Below are positions 38,949 through 47,744 of a stretch of DNA of 64,000 nucleotides, in pieces. The notes below the pieces were generated by a model. The model ran no database searches, was not told the origin of the DNA, and saw only the letters and a program-made list of their open reading frames with translations. Source of the DNA: Acidobacteria bacterium SCN 69-37 (GTDB taxonomy: Bacteria; Acidobacteriota; Vicinamibacteria; Vicinamibacterales; SCN-69-37); contig MEDJ01000022.1 of NCBI GenBank assembly GCA_001724025.1, positions 62,001 to 126,000 of the forward strand, read 5' to 3'. A program made the position numbers and the translations under genes. Positions within the stretch are counted from its first letter, which is position 1. Every line of letters starts with the position of its first letter.

Positions 38949-39506
38949 ATGCGACAGGTCAGAGCAGCTTTCATGCCGCCACGCCGGCCATCCCGGCACA
39001 CAGGAACCTCGAGCGCCCTGCGCGCCACCCTGGCCATCTTCATCCTCCTGGGATGGGCGGCGCGGGCGTCGGCTGCCGAGCCCGGCGCGCTCCCGGTGGC
39101 CGGACTCCAACAGACGGTCAACAGCCTGTGCGCCAGACTCGGCATCACGCAACAGGTCACCGTCACGCTCGTGGACACGAATCCACGGGTCGTGTCCATG
39201 ATGCCGCCGCCGGCGCCCGGCGATCCTTTCTCGCTGGCCGTGCAGACCGATTTCCTCGACAAACTGACAGACGACGAGGTGACGGCCGCGCTGGCGCACG
39301 AGCTCGGCCACGTCTGGGTGGCGACCAATCACCCGTACCTGCAGACCGAGCGCCTGGCCAACGACATCGCGATGCGCGTGGTCACGCGCTACAGCCTCAG
39401 CCGCCTGTACGCGAAGCTCTGGGCCCTGACGGGTGCCGAGGCAGACCTGACGCACTATCTCGGCCCCGAGATCCTGCGCGTCACGCGACACTACGCGGCC
39501 GACTGA
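38949..39506 (+). CDS. Secreted M48-like zinc metallopeptidase
   Basis: 185-aa exported protein. After a signal peptide ([19 protein letters not shown], residues 24-42) comes a compact peptidase domain with the zinc site HELGH (117-121) and a candidate third ligand Glu134 in TERLANDIA, i.e. the gluzincin HExxH-x(n)-E layout of family M48. The domain is shorter than a full M48 enzyme, with the active-site helix near the C-terminal third. ATG 38949 or 38973. The ilvD gene follows 65 bp downstream. The substrate is unknown. Confidence 0.75.
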   Translation: MRQVRAAFMPPRRPSRHTGTSSALRATLAIFILLGWAARASAAEPGALPVAGLQQTVNSLCARLGITQQVTVTLVDTNPRVVSMMPPPAPGDPFSLAVQTDFLDKLTDDEVTAALAHELGHVWVATNHPYLQTERLANDIAMRVVTRYSLSRLYAKLWALTGAEADLTHYLGPEILRVTRHYAAD

Positions 39507-39571
39507 GCCTGCGGCGGACCCGCTACACTGATGTCTGGGCCCGGCATCGGCCGGGCGTCCGACGAATTGCC

Positions 39572-41416
39572 ATGCCTCCACTTCGCTCCCGTACCGTCAC
39601 TCACGGCCGCAACATGGCCGGCGCCCGCGCCCTGCTGCGCGCCGCCGGCGTGAACGGCGCCGATTTCGGCAAGCCGATCATCGCGGTCGCCAACTCCTTC
39701 ACCGAATTCGTGCCGGGCCACACCCACCTGCAGCCCGTCGGCCGCATCGTCTCCGACGCCATCAAGGCCGCCGGTGGCATCCCGCGCGAGTTCAACACGA
39801 TCGCCGTCGACGACGGGATCGCGATGGGACACGGCGGGATGCTGTACTCGCTGCCGTCGCGCGACCTGATTGCCGATGCCGTCGAGTACATGGTCGAGGC
39901 GCACTGCGCCGATGCCCTGGTCTGCATCTCGAACTGCGACAAGATCACGCCCGGGATGCTCAACGCCGCGCTGCGGCTGAACATCCCCGCGGTCTTCGTC
40001 TCCGGCGGCCCGATGGAGGGCGGGACGGCCACGCTCGTCGACGGACGCGTCACCCGCCGCATGCACCTGATCCACGCGATGTCGGGCGCCGTCGACGAAT
40101 CGGTCTCCGACCAGGATCTGGCCCGCATCGAGGAAAACGCGTGCCCGACGTGCGGCTCGTGTTCCGGCATGTTCACCGCCAACTCGATGAACTGCCTGGC
40201 CGAGGCTCTCGGCCTCGCCCTGCCCGGCAACGGCTCCACGCTCGCCACGCACACGGCGCGACGCGCGCTCTACGAACACGCCGGCGCCGCGGCCGTCGCT
40301 CTCGCCCATCGCTACTACTTCGAGGACGACGCCTCGGTGCTGCCGCGGAGCATCGCCACGTTCGAGGCGTTCACGAACGCCATGTCACTCGACATCGCCA
40401 TGGGTGGCTCCACGAACACGATCCTGCACCTGCTGGCCGCCGCGCAGGAAGGAGAGGTGCCCTTCACGATGGCCGACATCGACGCGCTCTCGCGCGAGGT
40501 GCCGTGCATCTGCAAGGTCGCCCCGAACGGTACCTACCTGATGGAAGACGTGCACCGCGCCGGCGGCGTCCCCGCGATCCTCGGTGAGCTGCGGCGCGCG
40601 GGCCTGCTGCACGAGAACGTCACCTCCGTCCACAGTCGCACGATGGCCGGGTGGCTCGACGCCTGGGACATCCGCAGCGGCCACGCTACCGCCGAGGCGA
40701 TCGAGCTGTTCCACGCCGCTCCCGGGTGCCGGCGCACGGCCGAGGCCTTCTCGCAGTCGGAACGCTGGGAGTCGCTCGATACCGACGCGGCCGACGGCTG
40801 CATCCGCGACGTGACGCACGCCTACTCCCGCGACGGCGGCCTGGCGGTGCTGCGCGGCAACCTCGCCCCCGACGGGTGCGTGGTGAAGACGGCGGGCGTC
40901 GACGAGTCGATCTGGCGCTTCACCGGTCCCGCCGTTGTCGTCGAGTCGCAGGAAGATGCCGTCGAGGCGATCACCGGTAAGCGCGTCACCCCCGGCGACG
41001 TCGTCGTCGTCCGCTACGAGGGGCCGAAGGGCGGGCCGGGTATGCAGGAGATGCTCTATCCGACCGCGTTCCTGAAGGGCCGCGGCCTGGGCAAGAGCTG
41101 CGCGCTCATCACCGACGGCCGATTCTCAGGCGGAACCTCCGGGCTGTCGATCGGCCACGTCTCCCCGGAGGCCGCCTCGGGCGGCGCGATCGCGCTGGTC
41201 GAGGACGGCGATCGCATCACGATCGACATCCCCAACCGGACGATCACCCTCGAGGTCGACGACGCGACGCTTGCGGCGCGACGCGCGGCGCTCGAAGCCG
41301 GCGGCGGCTACCAGCCCGCGCACCGCGAGCGCAAGGTCTCCGCGGCCCTCAAAGCCTACGCGGCCATGGCGCTGTCGGCCGACAAGGGTGCCGTGCGCGA
41401 CGTCAGCCGGCTCTAG
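39572..41416 (+). CDS. ilvD: Dihydroxyacid dehydratase
   Basis: 614-aa IlvD, the Fe-S dehydratase for the third step of isoleucine/valine synthesis (also leads to pantothenate). The cluster region NCDKITPGM and the motif [16 protein letters not shown] carry the Cys ligands; the start [26 protein letters not shown] and the C-terminal [20 protein letters not shown] are diagnostic. The length equals that of the E. coli enzyme. The ATG at 39572 is chosen; the longer open frame upstream crosses the peptidase gene. No other ilv gene is close. Confidence 0.97.
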   Translation: MPPLRSRTVTHGRNMAGARALLRAAGVNGADFGKPIIAVANSFTEFVPGHTHLQPVGRIVSDAIKAAGGIPREFNTIAVDDGIAMGHGGMLYSLPSRDLIADAVEYMVEAHCADALVCISNCDKITPGMLNAALRLNIPAVFVSGGPMEGGTATLVDGRVTRRMHLIHAMSGAVDESVSDQDLARIEENACPTCGSCSGMFTANSMNCLAEALGLALPGNGSTLATHTARRALYEHAGAAAVALAHRYYFEDDASVLPRSIATFEAFTNAMSLDIAMGGSTNTILHLLAAAQEGEVPFTMADIDALSREVPCICKVAPNGTYLMEDVHRAGGVPAILGELRRAGLLHENVTSVHSRTMAGWLDAWDIRSGHATAEAIELFHAAPGCRRTAEAFSQSERWESLDTDAADGCIRDVTHAYSRDGGLAVLRGNLAPDGCVVKTAGVDESIWRFTGPAVVVESQEDAVEAITGKRVTPGDVVVVRYEGPKGGPGMQEMLYPTAFLKGRGLGKSCALITDGRFSGGTSGLSIGHVSPEAASGGAIALVEDGDRITIDIPNRTITLEVDDATLAARRAALEAGGGYQPAHRERKVSAALKAYAAMALSADKGAVRDVSRL

Positions 41417-41510
41417 GCCGCAGGCCGCGGGCAGCACGGCGGCGGCCTGCGGGCGGCACGGCCGCACGGCGGCGGGCAGCGCGGCGGCCGGCAGCACGGC
41501 CGCGAGTCTC
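41417..41510. repeat. GC-rich low-complexity spacer
   Basis: Repeats of GGCGG and CAGCACGG between ilvD and the sulfur transporter genes. Similar CCGCCGCCCGCAGCC-type sequence appears at 24655-24720 and at the start of the gene at 61254. Confidence 0.5.
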
Positions 41511-41511
41511 C

Positions 41512-41538
41512 CGGAGCCCCAAGGCTTCAGTCCCGGGG
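41512..41538. repeat. REP-like hairpin, single unit
   Basis: CGGAGCCCC lead, AGGCTTCAG core and CCCGGGG end, a diverged single unit of the family at 24583 and 27906. Confidence 0.55.
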
Positions 41539-41547
41539 AGACAGTCC

Positions 41548-41553
41548 TACAAT
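41548..41553 (+). promoter_or_regulatory. Possible -10 box of a leaderless yeeE-type gene
   Basis: TACAAT (five of six consensus bases) ends 6 bp before the ATG at 41560, so transcription would start at about the A of the ATG. No good -35 is visible upstream, where the REP unit lies. Confidence 0.4.
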
Positions 41554-41559
41554 CGCCTG

Positions 41560-42069
41560 ATGACGCCCCTCATCCTCCACGACGCTGCCCCCATGCCCTG
41601 GTCGATGGCCGGCATGGCCATCGCCGCCATCACGGCTCTACTGCTGCTCTTCCAGAATCGACGGCTCGGTATCTCGACAGGCTTCGAGGACGTGTGCAGC
41701 CTGGCCAGCCGCACCGGCTACTTCAGCCGCGCGAGCCTGCGGGACGGCCGGCGCTGGCGCCTGCCGTTCATCGGCGGCCTCGTCCTCGGCGGCGTCATCG
41801 CGGCAATCTCGACGGGCGGGTGGCAACCGACATGGGCCCTGGGCATGCTCGACGACACCCTGGCCCTGGAACCGGCAGGCAAGCTCGCGTGGATGTTCGC
41901 CGGCGGCCTGTTCATTGGCTTCGGCACGCGCCTCGGCGGCGGCTGCACCAGCGGTCACGGTATCTTCGGCCTTTCCAACCTCGAGTGGCCGAGCCTGGTG
42001 ACGACCATCTGCTTCATGATGGGCGGCCTGATCACCACGCAACTCCTCTACCGGGTGGTGCTGCCATGA
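41560..42069 (+). CDS. YeeE/YedE-family sulfur transporter, first half
   Basis: 169-aa membrane protein with about four helices and the family core GGGCTSGHGIFGLSN, including the Cys thought to relay thiosulfate. In TsuA-type importers two such halves are fused in one chain; here they are two genes overlapping by 4 bp (ATGA). The N-terminal SLASRTGYFSRASLRDGRRWR segment matches DUF395-type proteins. ATG 41560. Confidence 0.88.
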   Translation: MTPLILHDAAPMPWSMAGMAIAAITALLLLFQNRRLGISTGFEDVCSLASRTGYFSRASLRDGRRWRLPFIGGLVLGGVIAAISTGGWQPTWALGMLDDTLALEPAGKLAWMFAGGLFIGFGTRLGGGCTSGHGIFGLSNLEWPSLVTTICFMMGGLITTQLLYRVVLP

Positions 42070-42515
42070 CGGCCCTCGTCTCGCTGATCCTCGGCACGGC
42101 GTTCGGCTTCGTCCTCAGCCGATCGGGCGCGGCCGACTACACCTACATCCAGCAGATGTTCCTGTTCGAGAACTTCCAGCTCTACGGCATCATCGGCACG
42201 GCCGTGGCGCTTGGCGTCCCCCTGCTCTGGCTCGTGAAGCGTCGTCGCCGCACGCTGCTCGGAACGCCCCTGCACGTCGAGGCCAAGCCGGCGCACCGCG
42301 GCAACATCGTCGGCGGCCTGCTGTTCGGCGTGGGCTGGTCGATCTGCGGGATGTGCCCCGGTCCGATCTTCGTCAACATCGGCGAAGGCAAGGTCTACGC
42401 GCTGGCGGCACTGGCCGGCGCGCTCGTCGGGACCGCACTGTTCGGCCGGCTGTACACCACGCTGGAGCGGCCGCTGCGGCTCCCGCCGATGCAGACGGGC
42501 ACGGGCGAAGGATGA
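42066..42515 (+). CDS. YeeE/YedE-family sulfur transporter, second half
   Basis: 149-aa membrane partner of the preceding gene. Four hydrophobic segments and the core GVGWSICGMCPGPIFVNIGEG with two Cys, corresponding to the second repeat of YedE/TsuA. The start ATG at 42066 is inside the stop of the first half; the stop TGA in turn overlaps the ATG of the EamA-type gene. The three genes are surely one operon. Sulfur-compound uptake is inferred from the family. Confidence 0.88.
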   Translation: MTALVSLILGTAFGFVLSRSGAADYTYIQQMFLFENFQLYGIIGTAVALGVPLLWLVKRRRRTLLGTPLHVEAKPAHRGNIVGGLLFGVGWSICGMCPGPIFVNIGEGKVYALAALAGALVGTALFGRLYTTLERPLRLPPMQTGTGEG

Positions 42516-43411
42516 CCGACGCCCGTCGTCGTCGCCTGGCCCACGTGCTGGTATTCGTCGCACCCGCGCTGTGGGGCGTCAATTACGTGGTCGCGCGCGC
42601 GGCCGCGGACGTCATCGCCCCGCACATGCTGGCGATCTGGCGCTGGTTCGTCGCGTGCCTCCTCCTCGGCGCGATTGCCTGGCGGGAACTGGCGGCCGGA
42701 CGCCAGGCGATTACGCGCGAGTGGCCGCACTACCTCGTGCTGGGCGCACTGGGCATGTGGATCTGCGGCGCGTTCGTCTACATCGGCGGCCGCACGACGC
42801 CGGCCACGAACATCAGCCTGATCTATGCGTTGTCCCCCGTGCTGATTGCGGGGTTCTCCATGGTCGCACTCGGGGAACGCCTCGGCCTGGTCCAGGCGGC
42901 CGGGATTGGCGTCAGCCTCGCCGGGTTCTTCCACATCGTGCTGAAGGGCAAGTGGGGCGATCTCTCGTCGGTGCAGCTGACGCCGGGCGACTGGTGGATC
43001 GCCGTGGCCGCTGTCGCGTGGGCGGCCTACACGCTGCTCCTGAAGCGGTGGCCGTCGGCGTTCGGCCCGACAGCGCGCCTCGCCCTCATCGCCGCCGGCG
43101 GCGTGCTCGTACTGCTGCCCTTCACGCTCGTCGAAGCCGCCATCATGCCCACGGCGTTCTCGTGGCGGGCCGTGTGGTACGTCATGGCGACCGCGCTGTT
43201 CCCGGCGTTCGGCGCGTACCTGTCGTATTCCTTCATGCTCCGGGAACTCGGGGCCTCGCGCGTGGGCGTCGTGCTCTACATGGGCCCCGTGTATGCTGCG
43301 GTCATGGCGTGGATGGCCCTGGGCGAACCGATCCGCACGTTCCACGCCATCGGTGCGGCGCTGATCCTGCCGGGGATCTACCTCGCGACGCGAACACCGA
43401 CGCAACCGTAG
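42512..43411 (+). CDS. EamA/DMT-family transporter
   Basis: 299-aa inner-membrane protein with ten predicted helices in two EamA repeats (WGVNYVVARAAADV... IYALSPVLIAGFSMVALGERLG and FGAYLSYSFMLRELGASRVGVVLYMGPVYAAVMAWMALGEPI, shown in part). The family exports amino acids or other metabolites. The ATG at 42512 overlaps the YedE second-half stop by 4 bp. In this operon it could export a sulfur metabolite such as cysteine, an inference from context only. Confidence 0.9.
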   Translation: MTDARRRRLAHVLVFVAPALWGVNYVVARAAADVIAPHMLAIWRWFVACLLLGAIAWRELAAGRQAITREWPHYLVLGALGMWICGAFVYIGGRTTPATNISLIYALSPVLIAGFSMVALGERLGLVQAAGIGVSLAGFFHIVLKGKWGDLSSVQLTPGDWWIAVAAVAWAAYTLLLKRWPSAFGPTARLALIAAGGVLVLLPFTLVEAAIMPTAFSWRAVWYVMATALFPAFGAYLSYSFMLRELGASRVGVVLYMGPVYAAVMAWMALGEPIRTFHAIGAALILPGIYLATRTPTQP

Positions 43412-43416
43412 GGGGC

Positions 43417-43478
43417 CGACAGGCGACCAATGGGTCCATGCCCTCTCCGGGGCCGCCGTTCACACCGGGTACGACGGA
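43417..43478. repeat. Distant single copy of the 58-bp repeat unit
   Basis: CGACAGGCGACC, later CCGGGGCCGCCGTTCA and GGGTACGACGG occur in the same order and spacing as in the array at 16240-16498 (GCGACCGGT, CTGGGGCCGGTTGTTCA, GGTACGACGGG). It directly follows the stop codon of the EamA gene, as the array follows queF. Confidence 0.5.
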
Positions 43479-43651
43479 CAACCGTGATACCTGCGACGAT
43501 ACGTCCGCGCAGTCGCAGGCTTCGGCCCGACGCCGGCGCGCGATGACCGACTCCCTGCAGTGGACTCGATCCGCGCATGCCCGGACAGCCCATCGGCCTG
43601 CAGAGACTCGGCTGAATCGTCCAGATGGCAGGCCCGCTTGCCCGATCAGCT

Positions 43652-44140
43652 TCAGCGATCCGGACGTCCGCGGGGCCCCGCATCGACAACGGCAGATCCG
43701 TCCCCGGCCGGCTCGATGACCTGCAGACGATCGGCTGAGGCGCCGACGACGGCGCGCCAGGGAATGGAGTGATCGAGCGTGGCGAGGCAGCCGCCGTGCT
43801 GGACGGCCAGGCCGAGCAGGTGCACGTCCGTCACCTGACGCGGGTTGGCGATGAGATCCGTCCTGAACGCACTGGCATTCGCAATGGACTGGCGATCGTC
43901 CCAGAAGACATGGTGTCCGCTGGCCGTGAATCGGCGCAGGCGATCGACCACATCGACGGCGCGCAGACCAGCGCCGTAGGACGGGTGCGCCAATACCCGC
44001 ACCAGTCCGTTCTCGGTGATCGAACACGTGGCCCAGCCCGCCTCACGGTGATCGGCAAACCAGTCGTGCGCGATCTCGTGGTGGATGTGATCGGGATCGA
44101 ACAGCGCCACGAGGATGTTGACGTCGAGCAGCGCCGCCAC
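43652..44140 (-). CDS. PIN-domain toxin (VapC-like)
   Basis: 162-aa PIN-domain ribonuclease. The first acidic site is LLDVNILVALFDPDH near the start, with the HHEIAHDWFADH helix next; ITENGLVRVL has the second Glu, and VTDVHLLGLAVQHGG plus LATLDHSIPW carry the last acidic residues. Starts with GTG at 44140, 3 bp after the antitoxin stop. The last 20 residues (AVVDAGPRGRPDR) extend beyond a normal PIN end. The likely target is RNA, by family. Confidence 0.88.
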   Translation of the reverse strand: MAALLDVNILVALFDPDHIHHEIAHDWFADHREAGWATCSITENGLVRVLAHPSYGAGLRAVDVVDRLRRFTASGHHVFWDDRQSIANASAFRTDLIANPRQVTDVHLLGLAVQHGGCLATLDHSIPWRAVVGASADRLQVIEPAGDGSAVVDAGPRGRPDR

Positions 44141-44143
44141 GCG

Positions 44144-44371
44144 TCAGGCCTCGTCGCGCAGTTCGTTCACCAGCTTCATGGTCGGCCTGGGCGCATCGGG
44201 CAGCCGTCGCGGCAGGAGCGGCACGCCATTGCGCTCGGCCGCGAGGACCGGTCGCGAGAGGCCGATGCGCGCCAGGTCCGAAAGCACCTTGCCCGCCGTG
44301 GACCCGCGGCAGGCAGCCAGTTCCCTGGCCGCCTGCAGGACGTCGTCGTCGATGTCCAACGTGGTTCGCAT
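44144..44371 (-). CDS. Antitoxin partner of the PIN toxin (VapB-like)
   Basis: 75-aa protein starting MRTTLDIDDDVLQAARELAA, the ribbon-helix-helix pattern of VapB-like antitoxins, followed by a flexible C-terminal region ending KLVNELRDEA that would neutralise the toxin. The ATG at 44371 is chosen over one 7 codons upstream since it leaves the promoter free. It precedes the toxin gene by 3 bp. Confidence 0.85.
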   Translation of the reverse strand: MRTTLDIDDDVLQAARELAACRGSTAGKVLSDLARIGLSRPVLAAERNGVPLLPRRLPDAPRPTMKLVNELRDEA

Positions 44372-44377
44372 GCACCG

Positions 44378-44406
44378 AGCATCACGCATCACCCATCAGA
44401 CGTCAA
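44378..44406 (-). promoter_or_regulatory. Promoter with three 7-bp repeats at the antitoxin gene
   Basis: On the minus strand TTGACG (44401-44406) is 17 bp from GATGCT (44378-44383). The stretch 44378-44398 is three tandem 7-bp units TGATGGG-TGATGCG-TGATGCT, which lie over the spacer and -10. They end 6 bp before the ATG and are a good candidate operator for autoregulation by the toxin-antitoxin complex. Confidence 0.5.
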
Positions 44407-44432
44407 GACCTCGCCATTGGTCTGCCTGGCGC

Positions 44433-46472
44433 TCAGCGCGCCGGTCCGGCTGGGTAAGTGCCGGTCGTCGCCCGCAACATCTTCAGGAACACGTCAGTGT
44501 TCTCGTACACACCGGTGAACTGCCAGGCGCCAGGGCCTGTTGCCGACAATGGCACGTCGCTGGCCGTGTGCCCGGCCACCGTGTGCCCGACCGACGCGGT
44601 GTCGCCTGGACACCCGCCCGCGGCCGGACACGGCGTGGCGCCGTTCTCGATGACCCCGGCTACGAGGAATCCAGGAATCGCACGGCCGCTTACCGTCGCG
44701 TTGTCACTCGTCGCGTCGTGACCGTCGCGATCCGCATTGGCCACGCTTCCGGCGCCGCCTGGATCGACGACGGCCGCCTCCTGCTGGAGACGATTCGACA
44801 GCCAGTTCTCATACCGATCGGGCGCGGCAGCCCAGCCGAGCAGCACCTTGCGCGACGGATCGGGCTCGATCGGAAATCCCTGCGCATCCACCACGTAGTT
44901 CGGGAACAACTGGAGCTGCTGATCCGGGACGAACCGGAAAACGGCTGCATAGTCGCGCACGGCCCGACCGATGACTTCCGGCGCGTAGCGCTCGTTGCCC
45001 ACACCAACGATGGCCAGGCCGCCGGTCTCGTGATCCGCCGTGACAATGACCAGCGTGTCATTGCCGGGATCCGCATCGCCGTTGGTAACGGCCGCGAACT
45101 CGAGCGCCACGCGCACGGCCTGGTCGAACTCGATCACGTCCCAGATCGTGCGCTCGGCGTCGGCGGCGTGAGCGCGCTTGTCGATCGACGCGCCCTCGAT
45201 CATCAGGTAGAACCCATCTGGTGCATGCGCGCTGAGCGACCGGATCGCCAGGGCCGCCATCTCGTCCAGCATCGGGACGTCCCGGTACGCGGCATTGGCC
45301 GGCTGCTCGAGCTCACGGCTGTAGCGTCCGGCGCCAACCTTGTCGAACGCGACGGGCAGGTTCGCAGGGTGGAACAGCCCGAGCAGCGCCGCGGGAGGCT
45401 CGGCCTCGACGGCCATCAGGGCACGCAGGTCCTGCCTGGTCGTGAGCGTCCTGTATCCCGCAGCCGCAAACTCGTCGTCGAGACGACGGCCATCGGCGCG
45501 CTTCGTGAAGTGGCGTGCCCCGCCGCCAAGCAGCACGGTGACGCCGTTGCGCTGGCGCTCGTCGAAAAACTGCGCCGCGATGCCCGGCGAGGCGAAACGG
45601 TGCGCGGTGTGCACGGCGTTGGCCGCCGGCGTCGAGTCCGTCAGATCGGCCGTCGAGACGATGCCGACATGGAATCCCGGGCCGCGCGTCCGCCTCAACA
45701 GCGCGCCGAGATACTCGACGCGCGGGTTGTCGAAGACATCGGCCGTGTTGTCCGGCAGGACGCCCTCCTGGTTGTTATTGGCCTTCTGCCCTGTCGCGTA
45801 CGACGACATGCCCGGCGACGAGTCGGTGATCGCGGAGTTCAGCGACGCCGTCATCACCAGTCCCGTGACGTCGAGCGTATCCATGGCCAGACGACCGGCG
45901 GCCTTGCCGTTGTGCAGGCCGCGCGACACGAGACGCGCCGCGGTGCGGTGCGCGATCCCCATACCGTCGCCCACCAGCAGAATGATGTTCTTCGCCCGCG
46001 GACCTGATGCTGTGCCTGACGAGGCCCAGGCCTCCGCCGCCAGCCGCGCCTCGGCCGTCGCCCCGTCGTCCGTGCGCGCACGAACGACGACGGGCCCCGG
46101 CGCGTCGACCGCGTAATCGCGTAACAGGAAATTCGTGGTGTCCGGAGCGGCGGCCGCTGCGCGGTGCTCCGCCGGCAGCGTGGGACTCGTCGCACCCGCG
46201 CCCCCGGCGCCGCGCTCACCACCGATGCCGGGATCGAGCACGTTCCGCGCGGTGACGTCCGCGCCGTTGATCGTGACGACCAGCCCTCGTGGCGGGAGGT
46301 CGTTCGCACCGGTGGCTTCGACGCGGATGTCGAATCGCTGGCCGACGGCAAAGACGGCGCCGTCGGCCGGCATGATGCGGATGGTCGTCTGCGCTCCGGC
46401 CATGCTCGCGGCGCTCAGCACGCCGGCGCCGCAAAGCACGGTCGCGATGAAGACTTTCGTCCTCGATCTCAT
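44433..46472 (-). CDS. Alkaline phosphatase (PhoA family), secreted
   Basis: 679-aa exported phosphomonoesterase. Signal peptide (VFIATVLCGAGVLSAASMAGA), an N-terminal beta domain of about 100 residues, then the PhoA core: metal Asp169 in LVGDGMG, nucleophile Ser218 in TDSSPG (the usual TDSA-A sequence is changed after the Ser), MIEGASIDKRAHA, and the zinc ligand block ADHETGG near residue 480. Both cysteines of the CPAAGGCPGD loop near the C-terminus may form a disulfide. ATG start. The neighbours (PI-PLC-like lipoprotein and TonB transporter) suggest phosphate scavenging. Confidence 0.93.
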   Translation of the reverse strand: MRSRTKVFIATVLCGAGVLSAASMAGAQTTIRIMPADGAVFAVGQRFDIRVEATGANDLPPRGLVVTINGADVTARNVLDPGIGGERGAGGAGATSPTLPAEHRAAAAAPDTTNFLLRDYAVDAPGPVVVRARTDDGATAEARLAAEAWASSGTASGPRAKNIILLVGDGMGIAHRTAARLVSRGLHNGKAAGRLAMDTLDVTGLVMTASLNSAITDSSPGMSSYATGQKANNNQEGVLPDNTADVFDNPRVEYLGALLRRTRGPGFHVGIVSTADLTDSTPAANAVHTAHRFASPGIAAQFFDERQRNGVTVLLGGGARHFTKRADGRRLDDEFAAAGYRTLTTRQDLRALMAVEAEPPAALLGLFHPANLPVAFDKVGAGRYSRELEQPANAAYRDVPMLDEMAALAIRSLSAHAPDGFYLMIEGASIDKRAHAADAERTIWDVIEFDQAVRVALEFAAVTNGDADPGNDTLVIVTADHETGGLAIVGVGNERYAPEVIGRAVRDYAAVFRFVPDQQLQLFPNYVVDAQGFPIEPDPSRKVLLGWAAAPDRYENWLSNRLQQEAAVVDPGGAGSVANADRDGHDATSDNATVSGRAIPGFLVAGVIENGATPCPAAGGCPGDTASVGHTVAGHTASDVPLSATGPGAWQFTGVYENTDVFLKMLRATTGTYPAGPAR

Positions 46473-46480
46473 GAGACGAG

Positions 46481-46513
46481 CGTATCCACCCGACGTAACC
46501 GGGCTGTGTCGAG
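46481..46513. repeat. 33-bp element upstream of alkaline phosphatase
   Basis: Matches 51151-51183 (upstream of the TonB transporter) at 29 of 33 positions; both contain CCACCCG(A/G)CGTAACCGG. Here its edge is 8 bp from the phosphatase ATG. Either a shared regulatory site or a small dispersed repeat. Confidence 0.5.
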
Positions 46514-46580
46514 CCCTCGCCGACGTCTCGCGTCCGGATTCGAGCGGCCGGCTCGCGAGTCTGCGTTGTTCAGCGGGCGC

Positions 46581-47744
46581 CTATCGCGGCTCGAGCCACG
46601 CGTGCCTGCAGCCGGCCGGTGCATTGACCGGGTTGCAGCGTGCGGCCAGCGTCTCGGCCTCCGGCAGCTGCGCGCGATAGCCCGATCCGAACGGGCTCTC
46701 CTCCGGATAGTCGGTGCTGACGTATTGCGCGCCGGACCGGAACGCGGCGTCGCGTCGCGTGGTGTTGCCGCTGCGGGCCTCGTCGGTCGGCACGTCGGCT
46801 CGCGTGCGGACGAGATACCCGGCCTGCACCTGGCGACGGATGTTCACCTCGTCGTCGCCCATCGACTCGTTCAACTTGAGGAACGCGGCCGACGGATCGC
46901 CCGGGGGCGACGTGACGAACAGCACGCGCCCCTCCAGGGAGCGATTACCCTCGAGATAGGCGTCGCGGTGCGCGTCCGTGTTATCGAGCGCGAACAGGAC
47001 CTTGCCGCGGACGTCACCCAGCCGGGGCCAGCCGTCTGTCACGATCGCCTCGTTCAGCGTCGCGTGGCGGCCACGCACGTCATCGGGCGTGAGCAGGTGA
47101 TCCGCGTCGAACACCGAGCGAATCTCGGCATCGAGTGCGTGCAGTTCGGGCGCGCCGATCGCCACGGGCGTCACGAACCCGATGCCGGTCGGATCATCGA
47201 CAGGCGAATCCTTGACTTCGACCAGCACGAGCACGGGCACGTGCGTCGGGTTGGCGCGCGACCAGTCACGAATTTCCGTGAGGCACGTCATGAACGTCGC
47301 GCAGCGTGTCCGGTAGTCGAGATCCTGCACGTGCAGCACCTTGAATCCCGGTATCCGCATGTCCTCGGACACCGGCTCGAGTGTCGCGCCCCTGGCCAGC
47401 CGGAAGGCGGCAGGCGTGGCGTGGCGCCCTCCCTCGGGATCGGCGAACACATCAATCTCGAACTGGCGGATGCCGAGCTGCGCGAGTTGCTCGGTCAGCG
47501 GCCGGTGCGTGTACTCCAGGTTCCGCGCCCGCGGGCCGAGCACGGCCAGGACCGCGGGTTCAGCGACGACGTGGTAGCTGTTGTGCGTGCCGAGCGTCTG
47601 AATCTGGTTCATGCGCACGCACGCGTCGAGGCTTCCGGCCGTGATGGTCGAACAATCGACCGCGGCCGCACCTCGATCGGTCCCGCCGCACGACGAGGAC
47701 AGCACGCAGGCCAGCAGTGAGAGTGCGAAGCAGCGTTTCGTCAT
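46581..47744 (-). CDS. PI-PLC-like phosphodiesterase lipoprotein
   Basis: 387-aa lipoprotein: signal with lipobox LSSSC, lipidated Cys19. The catalytic domain begins NQIQTLGTHNSYH (His54 as the first catalytic His), continues with QLAQLGIRQFEIDVF (the usual EIDV metal/acid site) and FKVLHVQDLDYRTRC (second His), the pattern of Ca2+-dependent phosphoinositide-specific phospholipase C-like proteins (PF16670-type). Starts at ATG 47744 with a 1-bp stop/start overlap (TGATG) behind the TonB transporter gene, so both are co-translated. Substrate unknown; phosphodiesters of lipids are likely. Confidence 0.88.
   Translation of the reverse strand: MTKRCFALSLLACVLSSSCGGTDRGAAAVDCSTITAGSLDACVRMNQIQTLGTHNSYHVVAEPAVLAVLGPRARNLEYTHRPLTEQLAQLGIRQFEIDVFADPEGGRHATPAAFRLARGATLEPVSEDMRIPGFKVLHVQDLDYRTRCATFMTCLTEIRDWSRANPTHVPVLVLVEVKDSPVDDPTGIGFVTPVAIGAPELHALDAEIRSVFDADHLLTPDDVRGRHATLNEAIVTDGWPRLGDVRGKVLFALDNTDAHRDAYLEGNRSLEGRVLFVTSPPGDPSAAFLKLNESMGDDEVNIRRQVQAGYLVRTRADVPTDEARSGNTTRRDAAFRSGAQYVSTDYPEESPFGSGYRAQLPEAETLAARCNPVNAPAGCRHAWLEPR

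Noticed and set aside
43500-43651. A small gene between the EamA transporter and the PIN toxin
   Set aside because: Short open frames here have no start signals and no coding composition.
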